Positions 45,830 through 56,626 of a stretch of 64,000 nucleotides of DNA are shown in pieces; within the stretch, counting starts at the first letter, position 1, and each line of letters opens with the position of its first letter. The notes under the pieces are model-generated. The model saw only the letters and a list, made by a program, of their open reading frames with translations. It was not told where the DNA came from and did not search any database. Position numbers and translations under genes: made by a program. This DNA is from Apilactobacillus quenuiae (lineage in GTDB: Bacteria; Bacillota; Bacilli; Lactobacillales; Lactobacillaceae). Where the stretch lies: the NCBI RefSeq assembly GCF_002994005.1, contig NZ_POSN01000001.1:124001-188000 (forward strand). Direction: 5' to 3'.

Positions 45830-46838
45830 CTCTATTCACCACCTTACCAATTTCATAGAATGCTTCATTTTTCAATTTCAAATCATTAATCACCCTCTTT
45901 AATTTATCTGGACTGACTATCAAGACCATCCCAATACCTTGATTAAATACTTCATCCATATCACTTTGATCTAATTTTCCATGTAGTTTTAAGAAATTAA
46001 ATATAGCAGGAACTGGCCAACTATTACGTTTAACATCAGCAGTTAGCTTATTAGGAATACTGCGTGCAAGATTATCAACAATGCCACCACCAGTAATATG
46101 AGCAGCTGCATTAATCAAGTTGGATTCTATCAAAGGATACACGCTCTTATAGTATAATTTAGTAGGTTTTAATAAATTATCAATCAATGTGCCATCTAGT
46201 CCAGAATATTTTGCATTTAAGTCAAGTTCGTTATCATTAACTATTTTTCTAACCAACGAATATCCATTTGAATGGATTCCAGAAGAAGGTAATCCTAATA
46301 AAACATCTCCTTCTTGGACTCGATTCGGACCCAATAACTTATCATGATTAGCAATACCTACTGCAAATCCACTAAGATCATAGTCATCTGACTTGTAAAT
46401 ACCAGGCATTTCAGCCATTTCACCACCAATTAACGAAAGACCAGCTTGCTCACAACCACTAGCAATCCCAGAAATGATTTGCTTTACCTTCTCTGGTTTT
46501 AAATCACCAATGCCCAAATAGTCTAAGAAAAATAAGGGTTTGGCTCCTTGCGCTAAAATATCATTAGCACACATGGCTACTAAATCAATTCCAATGGTTG
46601 TATGCTTATTTGTTTCAATTGCTAGCATAAGTTTTGTACCAACACCATCAGTTCCTGATATTAAAACTGGATTTTTTATTTCGCTTACTTCGTTTTTTAA
46701 ACTATATTCCGCTCCAAAGCCGCCCACTCCAGCTAAGACATTTGCATCTTGAGTATTTTGCACCATTTGGCCAATACTTTTAACTGCTTTTTGCCCATTA
46801 GAAATATTTACTCCGGAAGATTGATATTGATTAGACAA
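45804..46838 (-). CDS. purM: Phosphoribosylformylglycinamidine cyclo-ligase
   Basis: 344 residues from TTG 46838 (MSNQYQSSGVNISNGQKAV). AAAGGAG lies nine bases upstream, and the TTG overlaps the purF stop. A longer frame from 46952 lies wholly inside purF and is not needed. Landmarks are GTDGVGTKLMLAIE, GDVLLGLPSSGIHSNGYSLVR and AAHITGGGIVDNLAR. It closes the imidazole ring to AIR. Confidence 0.95.
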   Translation of the reverse strand: MSNQYQSSGVNISNGQKAVKSIGQMVQNTQDANVLAGVGGFGAEYSLKNEVSEIKNPVLISGTDGVGTKLMLAIETNKHTTIGIDLVAMCANDILAQGAKPLFFLDYLGIGDLKPEKVKQIISGIASGCEQAGLSLIGGEMAEMPGIYKSDDYDLSGFAVGIANHDKLLGPNRVQEGDVLLGLPSSGIHSNGYSLVRKIVNDNELDLNAKYSGLDGTLIDNLLKPTKLYYKSVYPLIESNLINAAAHITGGGIVDNLARSIPNKLTADVKRNSWPVPAIFNFLKLHGKLDQSDMDEVFNQGIGMVLIVSPDKLKRVINDLKLKNEAFYEIGKVVNRDEQAVKFI

Positions 46839-48288
46839 GTTGGTCAGCTCCTTTACTTTGAGCAATTTTTTTAGTTTCATCATCATATATTTGCTGATAG
46901 TCATATAACTCAGTAGGATATTTTCCATCAAAGTAAGCGGTACATAGACCATGATATTTATTAGTATTATTTAAGTTGATTGATTTGATTAAACCATCAA
47001 TGCTTAAATAAGCCAGTGAATCAGCTCCGATAGTGGATCTAATTTCTTCAACTGTTTTATTAGCTCCAATAAGTTCATTTTTACTTTGAATATCGACTCC
47101 ATAAAAACAAGGATATTTAATTACGGGGGATGCAATTCTTACGTGAACTGATTTGGCACCAGCTGATTTCAGCAATTTAACAATATACTTACTAGTAGTT
47201 CCTCGTACAATTGAATCATCCACTAACACAATAGCTTTACCTTTGACTACTGATTTTACTGCTGATAGTTTCATTGAAACACCACGTTCTCTTTTATCTT
47301 GCGTGGGCTCGATAAAAGTTCTGGCAACATATTGATTTTTAATCATCCCCATATCAAATGGAATTCCACTAGCTTGAGAATAACCAATTGCTGCATCTAA
47401 AGAAGAATTAGGAACACCCACAACAAGATTGGCTTTAACAGGATGTTCTTTTGCAACTTTAGCACCCATCTTTTTTCTGGCTTCATGAACACTCACACCA
47501 TGAATTACAGAATCGGATCGAGCAAAATAAATGTATTCTAATGAGCAAACGGTTAGTCCTTGCGAAGACATGAAATGATCAATGTGATAACCATGATTAT
47601 CTACTCGCACTAACTCTCCAGGTTCTACATCCCTGATATATTTATATTCAATTTGATCTAATGCACATGTTTCACTACATAATACATAACTATCATCGTG
47701 CCCCTTTCCTAAAACAATGGGTCTTAATCCGTGCGGGTCAGATATACCAATCATTTCATAAGGGGTCATAACTGTAAAAGCAAAACCTCCGCGCAATTTT
47801 TTGAGGGATGCTTTTAGTCGATCAATAAATTTAGGATGTTCATCAAGCATAATTAGCGAGCCTAATAATTCACTGTCTGAATCAGCTTGAAAATGTGTTC
47901 CACGTTTAATTAATTTTTTTCTTAAAGTAACTGCATTGGTTAAATTACCATTATGGGAAATGGCAAAAGGCATTCTTGGATCATTAAAGAAGAATGGTTG
48001 AATATTTTGAATACCATGACTACCTGCTGTAGCATATCGAATATGACCAATTGCTGCTGTTCCAGTTAATTTTTTAAGGTTAGATTTATCAGCAAAAATT
48101 CTTGATAGTAATCCTTGCCCTTTATGCATATAAACACTATTACCATCAAAAGTAACGATGCCAGCGCCTTCTTGTCCACGATGTTGTAGGCTATGCATTC
48201 CTAAATATGCTTTTTCTGCTGCATTTTTAGAATTCCAGATTCCAAAAATGCCACATTCTTCATTTAAACTCTTGATTTCTTGTAGCAT
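46831..48288 (-). CDS. purF: Amidophosphoribosyltransferase
   Basis: 485 residues. A short propeptide MLQEIKSLNEE precedes the nucleophile Cys12 (CGIFGIW), as in Bacillus-type PurF. The glutaminase has LQHRGQEGAGIVT. The PRPP loop is VLVDDSIVRGTTSKYIV. Later cysteines (YPCFYGVD, GLCTAYFDG) agree with the Fe-S form. It makes phosphoribosylamine, the first committed step. It is one base after purL. Confidence 0.97.
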   Translation of the reverse strand: MLQEIKSLNEECGIFGIWNSKNAAEKAYLGMHSLQHRGQEGAGIVTFDGNSVYMHKGQGLLSRIFADKSNLKKLTGTAAIGHIRYATAGSHGIQNIQPFFFNDPRMPFAISHNGNLTNAVTLRKKLIKRGTHFQADSDSELLGSLIMLDEHPKFIDRLKASLKKLRGGFAFTVMTPYEMIGISDPHGLRPIVLGKGHDDSYVLCSETCALDQIEYKYIRDVEPGELVRVDNHGYHIDHFMSSQGLTVCSLEYIYFARSDSVIHGVSVHEARKKMGAKVAKEHPVKANLVVGVPNSSLDAAIGYSQASGIPFDMGMIKNQYVARTFIEPTQDKRERGVSMKLSAVKSVVKGKAIVLVDDSIVRGTTSKYIVKLLKSAGAKSVHVRIASPVIKYPCFYGVDIQSKNELIGANKTVEEIRSTIGADSLAYLSIDGLIKSINLNNTNKYHGLCTAYFDGKYPTELYDYQQIYDDETKKIAQSKGADQLV

Positions 48289-48289
48289 G

Positions 48290-50497
48290 TTAGTCTAAAC
48301 CTTCCTTCCATGCCTTTTTTAATTTAGCCATATCACCTGATAATATTCCATTATTTAGTTGCATCTTGATTTGATTGTTATTTGTAGTGTAGCCAATTAA
48401 TTCAGCGTTATCTTTTATTAATTTTTCAAAATTTTCTTGATTTGTCTCACTTACAGTAACCACAAATCTCGATTGAGTTTCTGAAAATAATTGTTCTTTA
48501 GATATCTTTGTTTTTCCAGAAAATCCTAGATTATTAGTGAATAAACTCTCCACTAAAGCCACTCCTAAACCACCTTCGCTAATATCATGAACACTTTTAA
48601 CTAATTGATTCTTAATTACGTGATGAATTATGTTTTGATTTTTATATTCTTCTTTTAAACTAAAATGATTAATGCGCCCTGAAATTTTATGTTTTAACAT
48701 TTTCTGAATTTGTGAACCATTGAAATCATCATAAGTATTACCAATCAAATAAACTAAGTCATCAGCATCTTTTGCATCTTGCGTAGTTATGTTTTTATTG
48801 TTTTCAATCAATCCGACCATACCAACCATCGGAGTTGGATAAATTGCATTGCCATCAGTTTCATTATATAGAGAAACATTTCCTCCAATAACTGGAGCAT
48901 CAAACAATTTACATGCTTCTGACATACCAGCAACTGATTGATCCATCGAATAATAACTGTCTGCATCATCAGGGTTACCAAAGTTTAAACAATCAGTAAT
49001 GCCAATTGGCTTACCACCGCTAGCAACAATATTTCTAGCTGCTTCAGCAAAGGCAATTTGGCCTCCAATATAAGGGTCTAAGTAAATATAGCGACTATTA
49101 CAATCAGTAGTCATCGATAATGATTTATTAGTATGCCTAACTCTTACAACGGCAGCATCACTACCAGGTGCCAAAACTGTGTTAGCTTGAACTCGACTAT
49201 CATATTGACGATAAATATTTTCTTTAGATGCAATTGTTGGCTGGGATAATATTTTTAAAAGTGTTTCATATGAATTATCTATTTTAGGAATAAAGTCATC
49301 ACTAGTATTTAGCAATCTTTCCGGTTTAATCACGGGATGCTTATACTCAGGAACATCGTCAACTAAACTGTTAGTTGGAATATCACAAACCAATTTGTTC
49401 TTGAAACTTAATCTATATTTTCCATCATCATTAACATTCCCAATTGTTATTGCATTTAAATTATATTCATTAAAAATATTAATAACTTCTTGTTCATGTC
49501 CTTGCTTAACACACAACAACATTCGCTCTTGTGATTCAGAAAGCATAATTTCATAAGGTGTCATGCCTTGTTCACGCTTAGGAACTAAATCAAGATTTAA
49601 ATTAACTCCACTATTAGCTTTAGCGGCCATTTCAGCAGATGAAGAAACAATTCCGGCAGCTCCCATGTCTTGAATCCCAATTAAAATATCAGAATGATTT
49701 TTAATAATATCTAAGCAAGCATCTACCAGTAACTTTTCCATAAAGGGATCGCCAACTTGAACGGCAGAACGATCAGATTCTTCTTCTTTACTAAATTGAC
49801 TTGAAGCAAACGTAGCACCATTAATCCCATCACGACCGGTTTTAGCTCCTACATAAATAATCGAATTGCCTAGGCCTTTCGACTGGCCTACTGCTAAATC
49901 TTTTTTGTCCATAATACCGACACACATAACATTTACTAATGGATTGCCATCGTAAGTATCATCAAAGCTAATTTCTCCACCTACAGTAGGAATTCCAATA
50001 CAGTTACCATATCCAGCAATTCCTGAAACTACTTGATTTAATAAAAATCTGTTTCTAGGTTTCGATAAGTTTCCAAAGCGTAAACTATCTAATGATGCAA
50101 TAGGTTTAGCACCCATCGAGAAGATGTCTCGAATAATGCCACCAACTCCAGTAGCAGCACCCTCATACGGTTCAACAAAACTAGGATGATTATGACTTTC
50201 TGCTTTAAAAACGACTGCCTGATTATCATTAATATCCAAAACTCCTGCTCCCTCACCAGGTCCTTGAATTACCCTTGAACCATCTGACCAGAACTTTTTT
50301 AATATCTGTTTTGAATTTTTATAAGAACAATGTTCACTCCACATGCCTGAATATAAACCAATCTCGGTATAATTAGGTAATCGATGTATTAATTTATTTA
50401 CTATCAAGTCATATTCATACTCACTTAATCCCATATCAATATAAAGCTTTTTGTTTTTAATATCCTCTGGTGTTGGTTCCATATGCTCTTTTAACAT
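48290..50497 (-). CDS. purL: FGAM synthase, large subunit
   Basis: 735 residues, the Bacillus-type small PurL that needs PurS and PurQ. Landmarks are [53 protein letters not shown] and [16 protein letters not shown]. It uses ATP and ammonia from PurQ to make FGAM. An alternative start is Met6. It is two bases after purQ. Confidence 0.97.
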   Translation of the reverse strand: MLKEHMEPTPEDIKNKKLYIDMGLSEYEYDLIVNKLIHRLPNYTEIGLYSGMWSEHCSYKNSKQILKKFWSDGSRVIQGPGEGAGVLDINDNQAVVFKAESHNHPSFVEPYEGAATGVGGIIRDIFSMGAKPIASLDSLRFGNLSKPRNRFLLNQVVSGIAGYGNCIGIPTVGGEISFDDTYDGNPLVNVMCVGIMDKKDLAVGQSKGLGNSIIYVGAKTGRDGINGATFASSQFSKEEESDRSAVQVGDPFMEKLLVDACLDIIKNHSDILIGIQDMGAAGIVSSSAEMAAKANSGVNLNLDLVPKREQGMTPYEIMLSESQERMLLCVKQGHEQEVINIFNEYNLNAITIGNVNDDGKYRLSFKNKLVCDIPTNSLVDDVPEYKHPVIKPERLLNTSDDFIPKIDNSYETLLKILSQPTIASKENIYRQYDSRVQANTVLAPGSDAAVVRVRHTNKSLSMTTDCNSRYIYLDPYIGGQIAFAEAARNIVASGGKPIGITDCLNFGNPDDADSYYSMDQSVAGMSEACKLFDAPVIGGNVSLYNETDGNAIYPTPMVGMVGLIENNKNITTQDAKDADDLVYLIGNTYDDFNGSQIQKMLKHKISGRINHFSLKEEYKNQNIIHHVIKNQLVKSVHDISEGGLGVALVESLFTNNLGFSGKTKISKEQLFSETQSRFVVTVSETNQENFEKLIKDNAELIGYTTNNNQIKMQLNNGILSGDMAKLKKAWKEGLD

Positions 50498-50499
50498 GA

Positions 50500-51168
50500 T
50501 TAGCTCCTTACATGACTTTTTAGAATTGATTGAAATAGTCTTAGACCATCTTTGCTGCCTAGAATTTTTTCCACTGCACGTTCAGGATGTGGCATCATGC
50601 CTAATATATTCCCCTGTTTGTTAGTGATTCCGGCAATATCGTCAACACTTCCATTTGGATTGTCTTTATAAGTGAAAATAATTTGTTTGTTTGCTTTTAG
50701 TTCTTTTAGTGTCTTTTGATCACAATAATAATGACCTTCACCATGGGCAACCGGTAAGTTAATTGATTCTTCTTTTTGATATTGATTGGTGAAAACACTA
50801 TTGTTGTTTTGTACATTAATTTTTTCCCAAGCTGAAACAAATTGCATATTATTATTTTTGATTAATGAACCTGGTAATAAATTAGATTCAGTTAAAATTT
50901 GGAAACCATTACAAATACCAACAATGATTTTTCCGTCATTAGCTGCTTGTTTGATGCTTTTCATAATGGGAGCAAGATTAGCAATTGCACCACTTCTCAA
51001 ATAATCGCCAAATGAAAATCCACCTGGAATTAAGATAACATTATATTTATCTAAGCTATCTTCATTAGAAGAAACCATTGTACAATTTTCTCCTAATGCA
51101 TCCTTAACTGCATAATAAAGATCATTATCACAATTAGATCCAGGAAAAGTCACTACAGCAAAATTCAT
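50500..51168 (-). CDS. purQ: FGAM synthase, glutaminase subunit
   Basis: 222 residues. The class I amidotransferase triad is intact: Cys in [10 protein letters not shown] and His-Glu in [25 protein letters not shown] starts the protein and [16 protein letters not shown] is the oxyanion region. It feeds ammonia to PurL. Its intact triad makes a useful contrast with the broken one in CarA of the same window. Confidence 0.96.
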   Translation of the reverse strand: MNFAVVTFPGSNCDNDLYYAVKDALGENCTMVSSNEDSLDKYNVILIPGGFSFGDYLRSGAIANLAPIMKSIKQAANDGKIIVGICNGFQILTESNLLPGSLIKNNNMQFVSAWEKINVQNNNSVFTNQYQKEESINLPVAHGEGHYYCDQKTLKELKANKQIIFTYKDNPNGSVDDIAGITNKQGNILGMMPHPERAVEKILGSKDGLRLFQSILKSHVRS

Positions 51169-51170
51169 TT

Positions 51171-51419
51171 TTACACTTCCTTTATGTCATAATGATAAGT
51201 TTCCATATTTTGATTAACTAGTAGCTCTTTACATGCATCTTTTACAATTTGTTCTGCATCTTTTTTGTTATCATTGTCTAATTTCATTTCAAAATACTTA
51301 CCTTGAGTAATTGAACTAACGTTTTGAAATTTTAAATTGTGTAAAGCATTTTTAATAGCTTCACCCTGTGGATCTAAAATAGATGGTTTATGTGTTACAT
51401 ACAGCTTGGCTAAATACAT
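51171..51419 (-). CDS. purS: FGAM synthase subunit PurS
   Basis: 82 residues opening YLAKLYVTHKPSILDPQGEAI, with VSSITQGKYFEMKLD, the standard PurS profile. It bridges PurL and PurQ. It is two bases before purQ, suggesting translational coupling. Confidence 0.94.
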   Translation of the reverse strand: MYLAKLYVTHKPSILDPQGEAIKNALHNLKFQNVSSITQGKYFEMKLDNDNKKDAEQIVKDACKELLVNQNMETYHYDIKEV

Positions 51420-51435
51420 TATGATTGCTCCCTTT

Positions 51436-52146
51436 TTAATCTAATTTTTCTTGCAATTTATGTAACACTTTATAATAACCTTTCATCATATTTCCAGATT
51501 GATGTCTGAATATATCTTTATCTAGGGATGTATTTGTTCTCATATCAATTAAACGACATGAATCTGGAGATATTTCATCAGCTAGAATGACATTATTGTT
51601 GCTATCTATACCAAATTCCACTTTGAAATCAACTAATATAACATCAACTTCTTTAAAAAGTTTTGATAAAGCTTCGTTTACTTTTAAAGCAAGTTTGCGC
51701 ATTGTATTAATTTCATCTGCACTAGCTATATTTAAAGCTTGTGCAGATGAATCATTTACCATTGGATCATGCAATTCATCACTTTTCATAAAAAACTCTA
51801 CAACTGGTAAAGCTAGTTTAGCTAATGATTCAGTTCCAAAGCGCTTTTGAAAATGACCTGATGCTAGATTTCTAACAATAACTTCTAGTGGAATCATTTT
51901 AACCTTTTTATTTAATTGATCAGTTTTTGAAACCTGTTGAATAAAGTGATTGGGGACGCCTAGATTATTTAAATATTTAAATAATAAGCTGGAGATTTGA
52001 TTATTAACGGCACCTTTATTATTAATCAATTCATTTCTTAATCCATCACCAGCCGTAGTGTGATTTGTATAATGAACTCTCAAAATATCTTCTTGATTAG
52101 TTTGAAATAGTTGCTTTGTTTTTCCAGAATCAATTAAATTAGTCAT
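51436..52146 (-). CDS. purC: SAICAR synthase
   Basis: 236 residues. DSGKTKQLFQT is the first strand and loop, VEVIVRNLA-like PLEVIVRNLASG and LVDFKVEFG with DEISPDSCRLID are the conserved core. It joins CAIR and aspartate with ATP. It is placed 17 bases after purK and 16 before purS. Confidence 0.96.
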   Translation of the reverse strand: MTNLIDSGKTKQLFQTNQEDILRVHYTNHTTAGDGLRNELINNKGAVNNQISSLLFKYLNNLGVPNHFIQQVSKTDQLNKKVKMIPLEVIVRNLASGHFQKRFGTESLAKLALPVVEFFMKSDELHDPMVNDSSAQALNIASADEINTMRKLALKVNEALSKLFKEVDVILVDFKVEFGIDSNNNVILADEISPDSCRLIDMRTNTSLDKDIFRHQSGNMMKGYYKVLHKLQEKLD

Positions 52147-52163
52147 TTTTAAATACTCCTCAA

Positions 52164-53285
52164 TTATTTAAACTGTTTCACTTTACCTAATAAATCTTCA
52201 ATTGAATTTCCTATCACAGTGATGTGTCCCATTTTTCTTCCAACTCTAACTTCTGCTTTACCATAATCATGTAAATGCCAGTTAGGATTGTTCTTTAATT
52301 CTTTTCTAGCTTTTAAAACATTCTTACCTAACAAATTAACCATAACTGCTTTATGATCCATTTTGATTTTAGGTATTGATAATCCACATACGCATCTTAT
52401 ATGAGCTTCAAATTGTGATATATTACAAGCCTCAATTGTATAATGTCCAGAGTTATGTGGTCTTGGTGCCATCTCATTAACTATCAATTGATTATTCGGT
52501 AATAAAAAGAACTCAATGCCTAATACTCCAACTAAGCTCAATTTTTTAGCAATCTTTACTGCAATATTTTTAGCTTGTTCATGAACAGAACTTGGTACAC
52601 GACCAGGAATAATACTTGTATGCAAAATATGATTCTTATGAATATTTTCACTTAATGGGAAAGTTTCAATTTGATTATCACTATTTCTTGCAACCATAAT
52701 AGAAACCTCTTTACTAAAACTTACCTTTTGTTCTAGTAACCATTCGCGATCGCTTAAATTATTTGAGGCATATACCATGTCTCTTTCATTATTGATGTCA
52801 ATTTGGTCGTGACCATCATAACCACCCTCACATGTTTTTAAAATGCTAGGAAAACCAATTTGATTAACTGCAGATGTTAATTCTTCCTTATTACTTACAT
52901 ATTTGTAGTTCACAACTGGTAAATCATTGTTAAACAAGAAATCTTTCTCATGTTTACGATGACTAGTAATAATTAATTCATTTAGCTTTTGTGGAACTAA
53001 TACCTTATCTTCTATTTTTTGAATTGTATTTTGATCTACATTTTCAAATTCGTAAGTTATTACATCAGATTTATTAGCTAAACTATTTATAGCCTCTTGA
53101 TCATCATAATTAGCAATGATTTGAAAATCAGAAACTTGAGCTGCAGGTGCATTAGGCGTAGGATCCAAGATTCCAACTTTATATCCCATTTGTTTAGCAG
53201 CTATAGCCATCATTTGTCCTAACTGTCCGCCACCTAAAATTCCTATTGTTTCTTGAGGAATGACTACGTTACTTAAGTTGTTCAT
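52164..53285 (-). CDS. purK: N5-carboxyaminoimidazole ribonucleotide synthase
   Basis: 373 residues from ATG 53285, overlapping purE by 17 bases. The upstream start at 53327 lies deeper in purE and would add residues not found in the family. ATP-grasp landmarks are IGILGGGQLGQMMAIAAKQMG, CEGGYDGHDQ and NEMAPRPHNSGHYTIEAC. It makes N5-CAIR from AIR, bicarbonate and ATP. Confidence 0.95.
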   Translation of the reverse strand: MNNLSNVVIPQETIGILGGGQLGQMMAIAAKQMGYKVGILDPTPNAPAAQVSDFQIIANYDDQEAINSLANKSDVITYEFENVDQNTIQKIEDKVLVPQKLNELIITSHRKHEKDFLFNNDLPVVNYKYVSNKEELTSAVNQIGFPSILKTCEGGYDGHDQIDINNERDMVYASNNLSDREWLLEQKVSFSKEVSIMVARNSDNQIETFPLSENIHKNHILHTSIIPGRVPSSVHEQAKNIAVKIAKKLSLVGVLGIEFFLLPNNQLIVNEMAPRPHNSGHYTIEACNISQFEAHIRCVCGLSIPKIKMDHKAVMVNLLGKNVLKARKELKNNPNWHLHDYGKAEVRVGRKMGHITVIGNSIEDLLGKVKQFK

Positions 53286-53751
53286 TGCTTTCAATCGCCT
53301 CTTTGGTTTGATTTCTTCTAAATTCATTTAAATTTTTTTCTACAGATTTATTGCTTAGTGCAATGACTTGGGCTGCTAAAATGGCTGCATTTTTGGCACC
53401 AGCATCTCCAATTGCCACTGTAGCAACTGGAACCCCAGCAGGCATTTGCACTATGGATAATAATGAATCCATTCCATTTAAAATACTAGTTTTTACTGGT
53501 ATTCCTATTACAGGTAAAGTAGTGTTCGCGGCTAACATACCTGGCAAATGAGCTGCACCTCCAGCTGCAGCAATGACAATTTTGTAATGTTCGTCTTTTA
53601 GCTTTGAAGCAAAATTTTGTAATTCAGTAGGCATTCTATGTGCAGAAATAATATGTTTATCAAAAGATACATTTAATTTTTGCAATAACTCAGCAGTGGC
53701 CTTTATTTTAGGCCAATCTGATATTGATCCCATAACTAATGCTACATCCAT
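53269..53751 (-). CDS. purE: N5-CAIR mutase
   Basis: 160 residues from ATG 53751, with AAAGGA eight bases before it; the longer frame from 53814 includes promoter sequence. Landmarks are VALVMGSISDWPK, SAHRMP and AAAGGAAHLPGMLA. It converts N5-CAIR to CAIR. It is the first gene of the purEKCSQLFMNHD operon, which ends with purD. purA and purB are not here. Confidence 0.95.
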   Translation of the reverse strand: MDVALVMGSISDWPKIKATAELLQKLNVSFDKHIISAHRMPTELQNFASKLKDEHYKIVIAAAGGAAHLPGMLAANTTLPVIGIPVKTSILNGMDSLLSIVQMPAGVPVATVAIGDAGAKNAAILAAQVIALSNKSVEKNLNEFRRNQTKEAIESNEQLK

Positions 53752-53782
53752 AAAAAAATTCCTTTCTAAATTTAATATCTTT

Positions 53783-53811
53783 ATATTATCAATTAATTTT
53801 AAACTGGTCAA
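53783..53811 (-). promoter_or_regulatory. Promoter of the pur operon
   Basis: TTGACC (53806-53811) and TAATAT (53783-53788) on the minus strand with exactly 17 bases between them. Confidence 0.85.
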
Positions 53812-53812
53812 C

Positions 53813-53859
53813 AAAAAAGCGAACTAAACATAAGTTTTCTTAAATAACGTTCGCTTTTT
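53813..53859 (-). promoter_or_regulatory. PurBox pair, PurR operator
   Basis: Two inverted AAAAGCGAAC boxes, spaced about as in Bacillus pur promoters (roughly 18 bases between 13-base boxes), abut the -35 box. The Bacillus PurBox is AWWWCCGAACWWT. Each copy differs at one or two positions. PurR binds it, and PRPP relieves repression. The same arms can form a hairpin. Confidence 0.7.
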
Positions 53860-53871
53860 ATTGTTAAAAAT

Positions 53872-53896
53872 AAAAAAGCATGCGTTTAGCATGCTT
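53872..53896 (-). terminator. Terminator after the membrane-hydrolase gene
   Basis: AAGCATGC and GCATGCTT pair around a five-base loop and are followed by TTTTTTATTTT on the minus strand. Confidence 0.85.
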
Positions 53897-54440
53897 AGTA
53901 GTCAAAATTTATGACATATATTAACAAGTTAAATATAATCATCAATATAGAAATAAATAATATTAAATTTTCTTTTTTGCCACCAACTTTATATCTAAAA
54001 GGACTTTTTTTACGGACATTAATACTTTTATCAAATGGATAAAACCATCGGACACCTTCAACTGAGAAGGAATCTTCAACTATATGTAATAAGGTGCCAA
54101 AAGAAATACCATAATATAAAAATAATAAAAATGGATTGTTAAAAAGGAATTGTCCATTTAAATAAGCATTATTAGATAGATAATATGATACAAAAAATAA
54201 TAAAAGTAATATCCATATTGTATGTGACCATGTTCTGTGACCCCACCAGGTCATTGGTTTAGCTGCCATTCCAATTTTTTTATTTATTCTAGTCTGTTTT
54301 TGATCAATATCTGGTAATTGTGCGCCAATCCATATACCAATTATTTCTGCTCCTGATATTAATAATGACTGGTGTTCTATATTTATATAACCTAATGTAA
54401 TTGCTTCTGATAAAGCAACGTGTGTTCTTCTTAAAGCCAA
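53895..54440 (-). CDS. Membrane-bound metal-dependent hydrolase, YdjM/DUF457 family
   Basis: 181 residues and about four membrane helices. Likely metal ligands are in LRRTHVALSEA, GAQLPDIDQKQTR, WWGHRTWSHT and LLHIVEDSFSVEGVRWFYPF, the family pattern. E. coli YdjM is SOS-induced, but no LexA box is apparent here. The biochemical role is not established. A copy of the RGTTAAAGTAACT motif lies about 50 bases upstream. Confidence 0.85.
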   Translation of the reverse strand: MALRRTHVALSEAITLGYINIEHQSLLISGAEIIGIWIGAQLPDIDQKQTRINKKIGMAAKPMTWWGHRTWSHTIWILLLLFFVSYYLSNNAYLNGQFLFNNPFLLFLYYGISFGTLLHIVEDSFSVEGVRWFYPFDKSINVRKKSPFRYKVGGKKENLILFISILMIIFNLLIYVINFDY

Positions 54441-54489
54441 AAATAATCTTTCCTTTTGTTTTTCTTTTTTTATTTTATCATATTTTTTT

Positions 54490-54502
54490 GGTTAAAGTAA
54501 CT
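54490..54502 (+). repeat. Copy 2 of the RGTTAAAGTAACT motif
   Basis: GGTTAAAGTAACT, one base different from the copies at 6,286 and 62,973. It lies between msrA and the membrane-hydrolase gene. Confidence 0.35.
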
Positions 54503-54521
54503 ATTTATTTTTAACAAATAA

Positions 54522-54550
54522 TAAAAAAGAGCTCTTAAATTAAGCTCTTA
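54522..54550 (-). terminator. Terminator of msrB-msrA
   Basis: AAGAGCT and AGCTCTT flank nine bases, then TTTTTTATT on the minus strand. Confidence 0.7.
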
Positions 54551-54557
54551 ATCTTTT

Positions 54558-55082
54558 CTATTTTTTCCATTTAGTATCTTTGAATTGTTGACGTCCACCA
54601 AGTTCTTCAATTTGATTTCTTAATGGATTTTTCTTATAGAAATCTTGGTGATATTCTTCAGCAGGATAAAATGGTTTGGCATCTTCAATTTTGGTAACTA
54701 TCGGGTCATCAAACATCCCACTATTCGTCAAATCTTCTTTGGATTGTTCAGCAATTTGTCTTTGCTCATCACTATTGACGAAAATAACTGGACGATAGCT
54801 GTCTCCTCGATCTTGAAATTGACCAGAAGCATCTGTTGGATCTGTTTGTCTCCAATAAATATCTACTAATTGTTTGTAAGAAACTATTGAAGGATCAAAA
54901 GTTATTTCAACTGCTTCAGTATGACCAGTTGTATGTGAACATACTTCTTCATAAGTTGGATTTGGAACATGTCCACCTGTATATCCAGAAACTACTTTTT
55001 CAATTCCTGGTTGTTGATCAAATGGCTCAACCATGCACCAGAAACATCCGCCAGCAAAAATTGCAGTGTCTTTATTCATCAT
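54558..55082 (-). CDS. msrA: Peptide methionine-S-sulfoxide reductase A
   Basis: 174 residues with the active site GGCFWC (catalytic Cys13), [19 protein letters not shown] and [11 protein letters not shown]. It reduces the S epimer of methionine sulfoxide in proteins, with thioredoxin as donor. It follows msrB by 14 bases in one operon. Confidence 0.97.
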   Translation of the reverse strand: MMNKDTAIFAGGCFWCMVEPFDQQPGIEKVVSGYTGGHVPNPTYEEVCSHTTGHTEAVEITFDPSIVSYKQLVDIYWRQTDPTDASGQFQDRGDSYRPVIFVNSDEQRQIAEQSKEDLTNSGMFDDPIVTKIEDAKPFYPAEEYHQDFYKKNPLRNQIEELGGRQQFKDTKWKK

Positions 55083-55096
55083 TTAAAGCCTCTTCC

Positions 55097-55534
55097 TTAT
55101 TTAAAAATATCTAAATATTCTCCGTACCCTGAATTCTCTAATTGATCTACTGGGATGAATTTTAATGATGCAGAGTTTATACAGTATCTTAATCCCCCTT
55201 TATCCTTAGGACCATCAGGAAAAACATGTCCTAAATGAGAATCTGCCTTACTACTCTTAACTTCATTTCTAACCATACCATGTGATGTATCTAAGTTACT
55301 GTTAATATTTTTTTGATCAACTGGTTTAGTAAAGGCTGGCCATCCACAACCAGAATTGTATTTATCTCTAGATGTAAAAAGTGGTTCTCCAGAAACAATA
55401 TCAACATATAATCCATCCTCAAAAAAATCATCATATTTATTTGTAAATGGCATTTCAGTACCAGCATTTTGGGTTACATTATATTGTTCATCGGTTAATA
55501 CACTCTTCAAATCTTCTTTATTATATTTAGTCAT
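55097..55534 (-). CDS. msrB: Peptide methionine-R-sulfoxide reductase B
   Basis: 145 residues from ATG 55534 behind AAGGAG. The longer frame from 55576 has no ribosome site and is not used. Landmarks are [23 protein letters not shown] and the catalytic Cys in [10 protein letters not shown]. No paired CxxC zinc site is visible, as in the zinc-free MsrB forms. It acts on the R epimer and complements MsrA. Confidence 0.95.
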   Translation of the reverse strand: MTKYNKEDLKSVLTDEQYNVTQNAGTEMPFTNKYDDFFEDGLYVDIVSGEPLFTSRDKYNSGCGWPAFTKPVDQKNINSNLDTSHGMVRNEVKSSKADSHLGHVFPDGPKDKGGLRYCINSASLKFIPVDQLENSGYGEYLDIFK

Positions 55535-55621
55535 AAGTAACAACTCCTTAGCAAAAGAATATATCTTGTACGACATATATTATATAATACTCAATTATAT
55601 ATATAATGCAAGTTTAATGAA

Positions 55622-55664
55622 TAAAAAATACTCCTTAAGAATTTAAAATACTTAAGGAGTATCT
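55622..55664 (-). terminator. Terminator after ppaC
   Basis: ATACTCCTTAAG and CTTAAGGAGTAT pair perfectly around 11 bases, followed by a T run on the minus strand. Confidence 0.85.
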
Positions 55665-55675
55665 CTAGAAAAACA

Positions 55676-56605
55676 TTAATATAAAATATCAGTTAATGGT
55701 GGTACAACTTGTTTCTTTCTTGATACAACACCAGGTAAAGAAATTGTATCGTCTTCAGAAAGTTTACCATTGAAAGCCTTCTCAACAGCATCTTTAGGCT
55801 CTCCAACAACTAATAATTCTGAATTACTATCTAAAACATTAGTAGCAATAACTAGGAATAAATCATATCCCTCAGAATCTGATTCCGATTTCATAGCTTT
55901 TTTCAAATCATCTTTACGTTTTAAAACATCATTTAAATCAACAGTGTTAATTTGATCAATACGAATAGCTTTGCCACCCATTGTAAATGACTTAGCATCA
56001 CCATCAATTAAATCTTTATCAGATCTAGCATCAACATTAGTACCAGCTTTTAACATTTTAATACCATAATCTTCATAATCAACATTAGCAATTTTAGCTA
56101 ATGTTTTTACTGCATTTTTATCAACATCAGTAGTTGTAGGTGACTTCAATAATAAAGTGTCTGAAATAATTGCTGATAACATTAATCCAGCAATTTTTTC
56201 AGGAATTTCAACTGACTTTTCGTTAAACATTTCAAATAAAACAGTACTTACACAACCAACAGGTTCTGCACGATAGAATAATGGCTTTTCAGTATTAAAA
56301 TTAGCAATACGATGATGATCAACAACGTGAGTAACATTTAATTTATCGATATCAGAAACACTTTGTTGTGGTTCATTATGATCAACTAACATAACTGAAT
56401 CAACTTCTGGCTTAGCTTCTTTAATAACACGAGGAGCTTTTTGATTAAATTGATTTAAAACAAATTTTGTTTCTTCATTAGGTTCTCCTAAAGCTACAGC
56501 TTCAACATCATAACCTAATCTTTCTTGTAAATATGCGTATTCAATAGCAGCACAAATTGCGTCTGTATCTGGACTTTGATGTCCAAAAACTAATTCTTTA
56601 GCCAT
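55676..56605 (-). CDS. ppaC: Manganese-dependent inorganic pyrophosphatase (family II)
   Basis: 309 residues of the DHH family. [25 protein letters not shown] and [10 protein letters not shown] give the metal ligands, and the C-terminal [12 protein letters not shown] binds pyrophosphate. It hydrolyses PPi and pulls biosynthetic reactions forward. It lies 21 bases after the LysR gene and is likely cotranscribed. Confidence 0.97.
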   Translation of the reverse strand: MAKELVFGHQSPDTDAICAAIEYAYLQERLGYDVEAVALGEPNEETKFVLNQFNQKAPRVIKEAKPEVDSVMLVDHNEPQQSVSDIDKLNVTHVVDHHRIANFNTEKPLFYRAEPVGCVSTVLFEMFNEKSVEIPEKIAGLMLSAIISDTLLLKSPTTTDVDKNAVKTLAKIANVDYEDYGIKMLKAGTNVDARSDKDLIDGDAKSFTMGGKAIRIDQINTVDLNDVLKRKDDLKKAMKSESDSEGYDLFLVIATNVLDSNSELLVVGEPKDAVEKAFNGKLSEDDTISLPGVVSRKKQVVPPLTDILY

Positions 56606-56626
56606 TAAAAAATCCCCTTTAAAATT

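Noticed and set aside
46838-46952. Extended N-terminus of purM starting at 46,952
   Set aside because: The extension lies entirely within purF in another frame. TTG 46,838 has the ribosome site and the family start.
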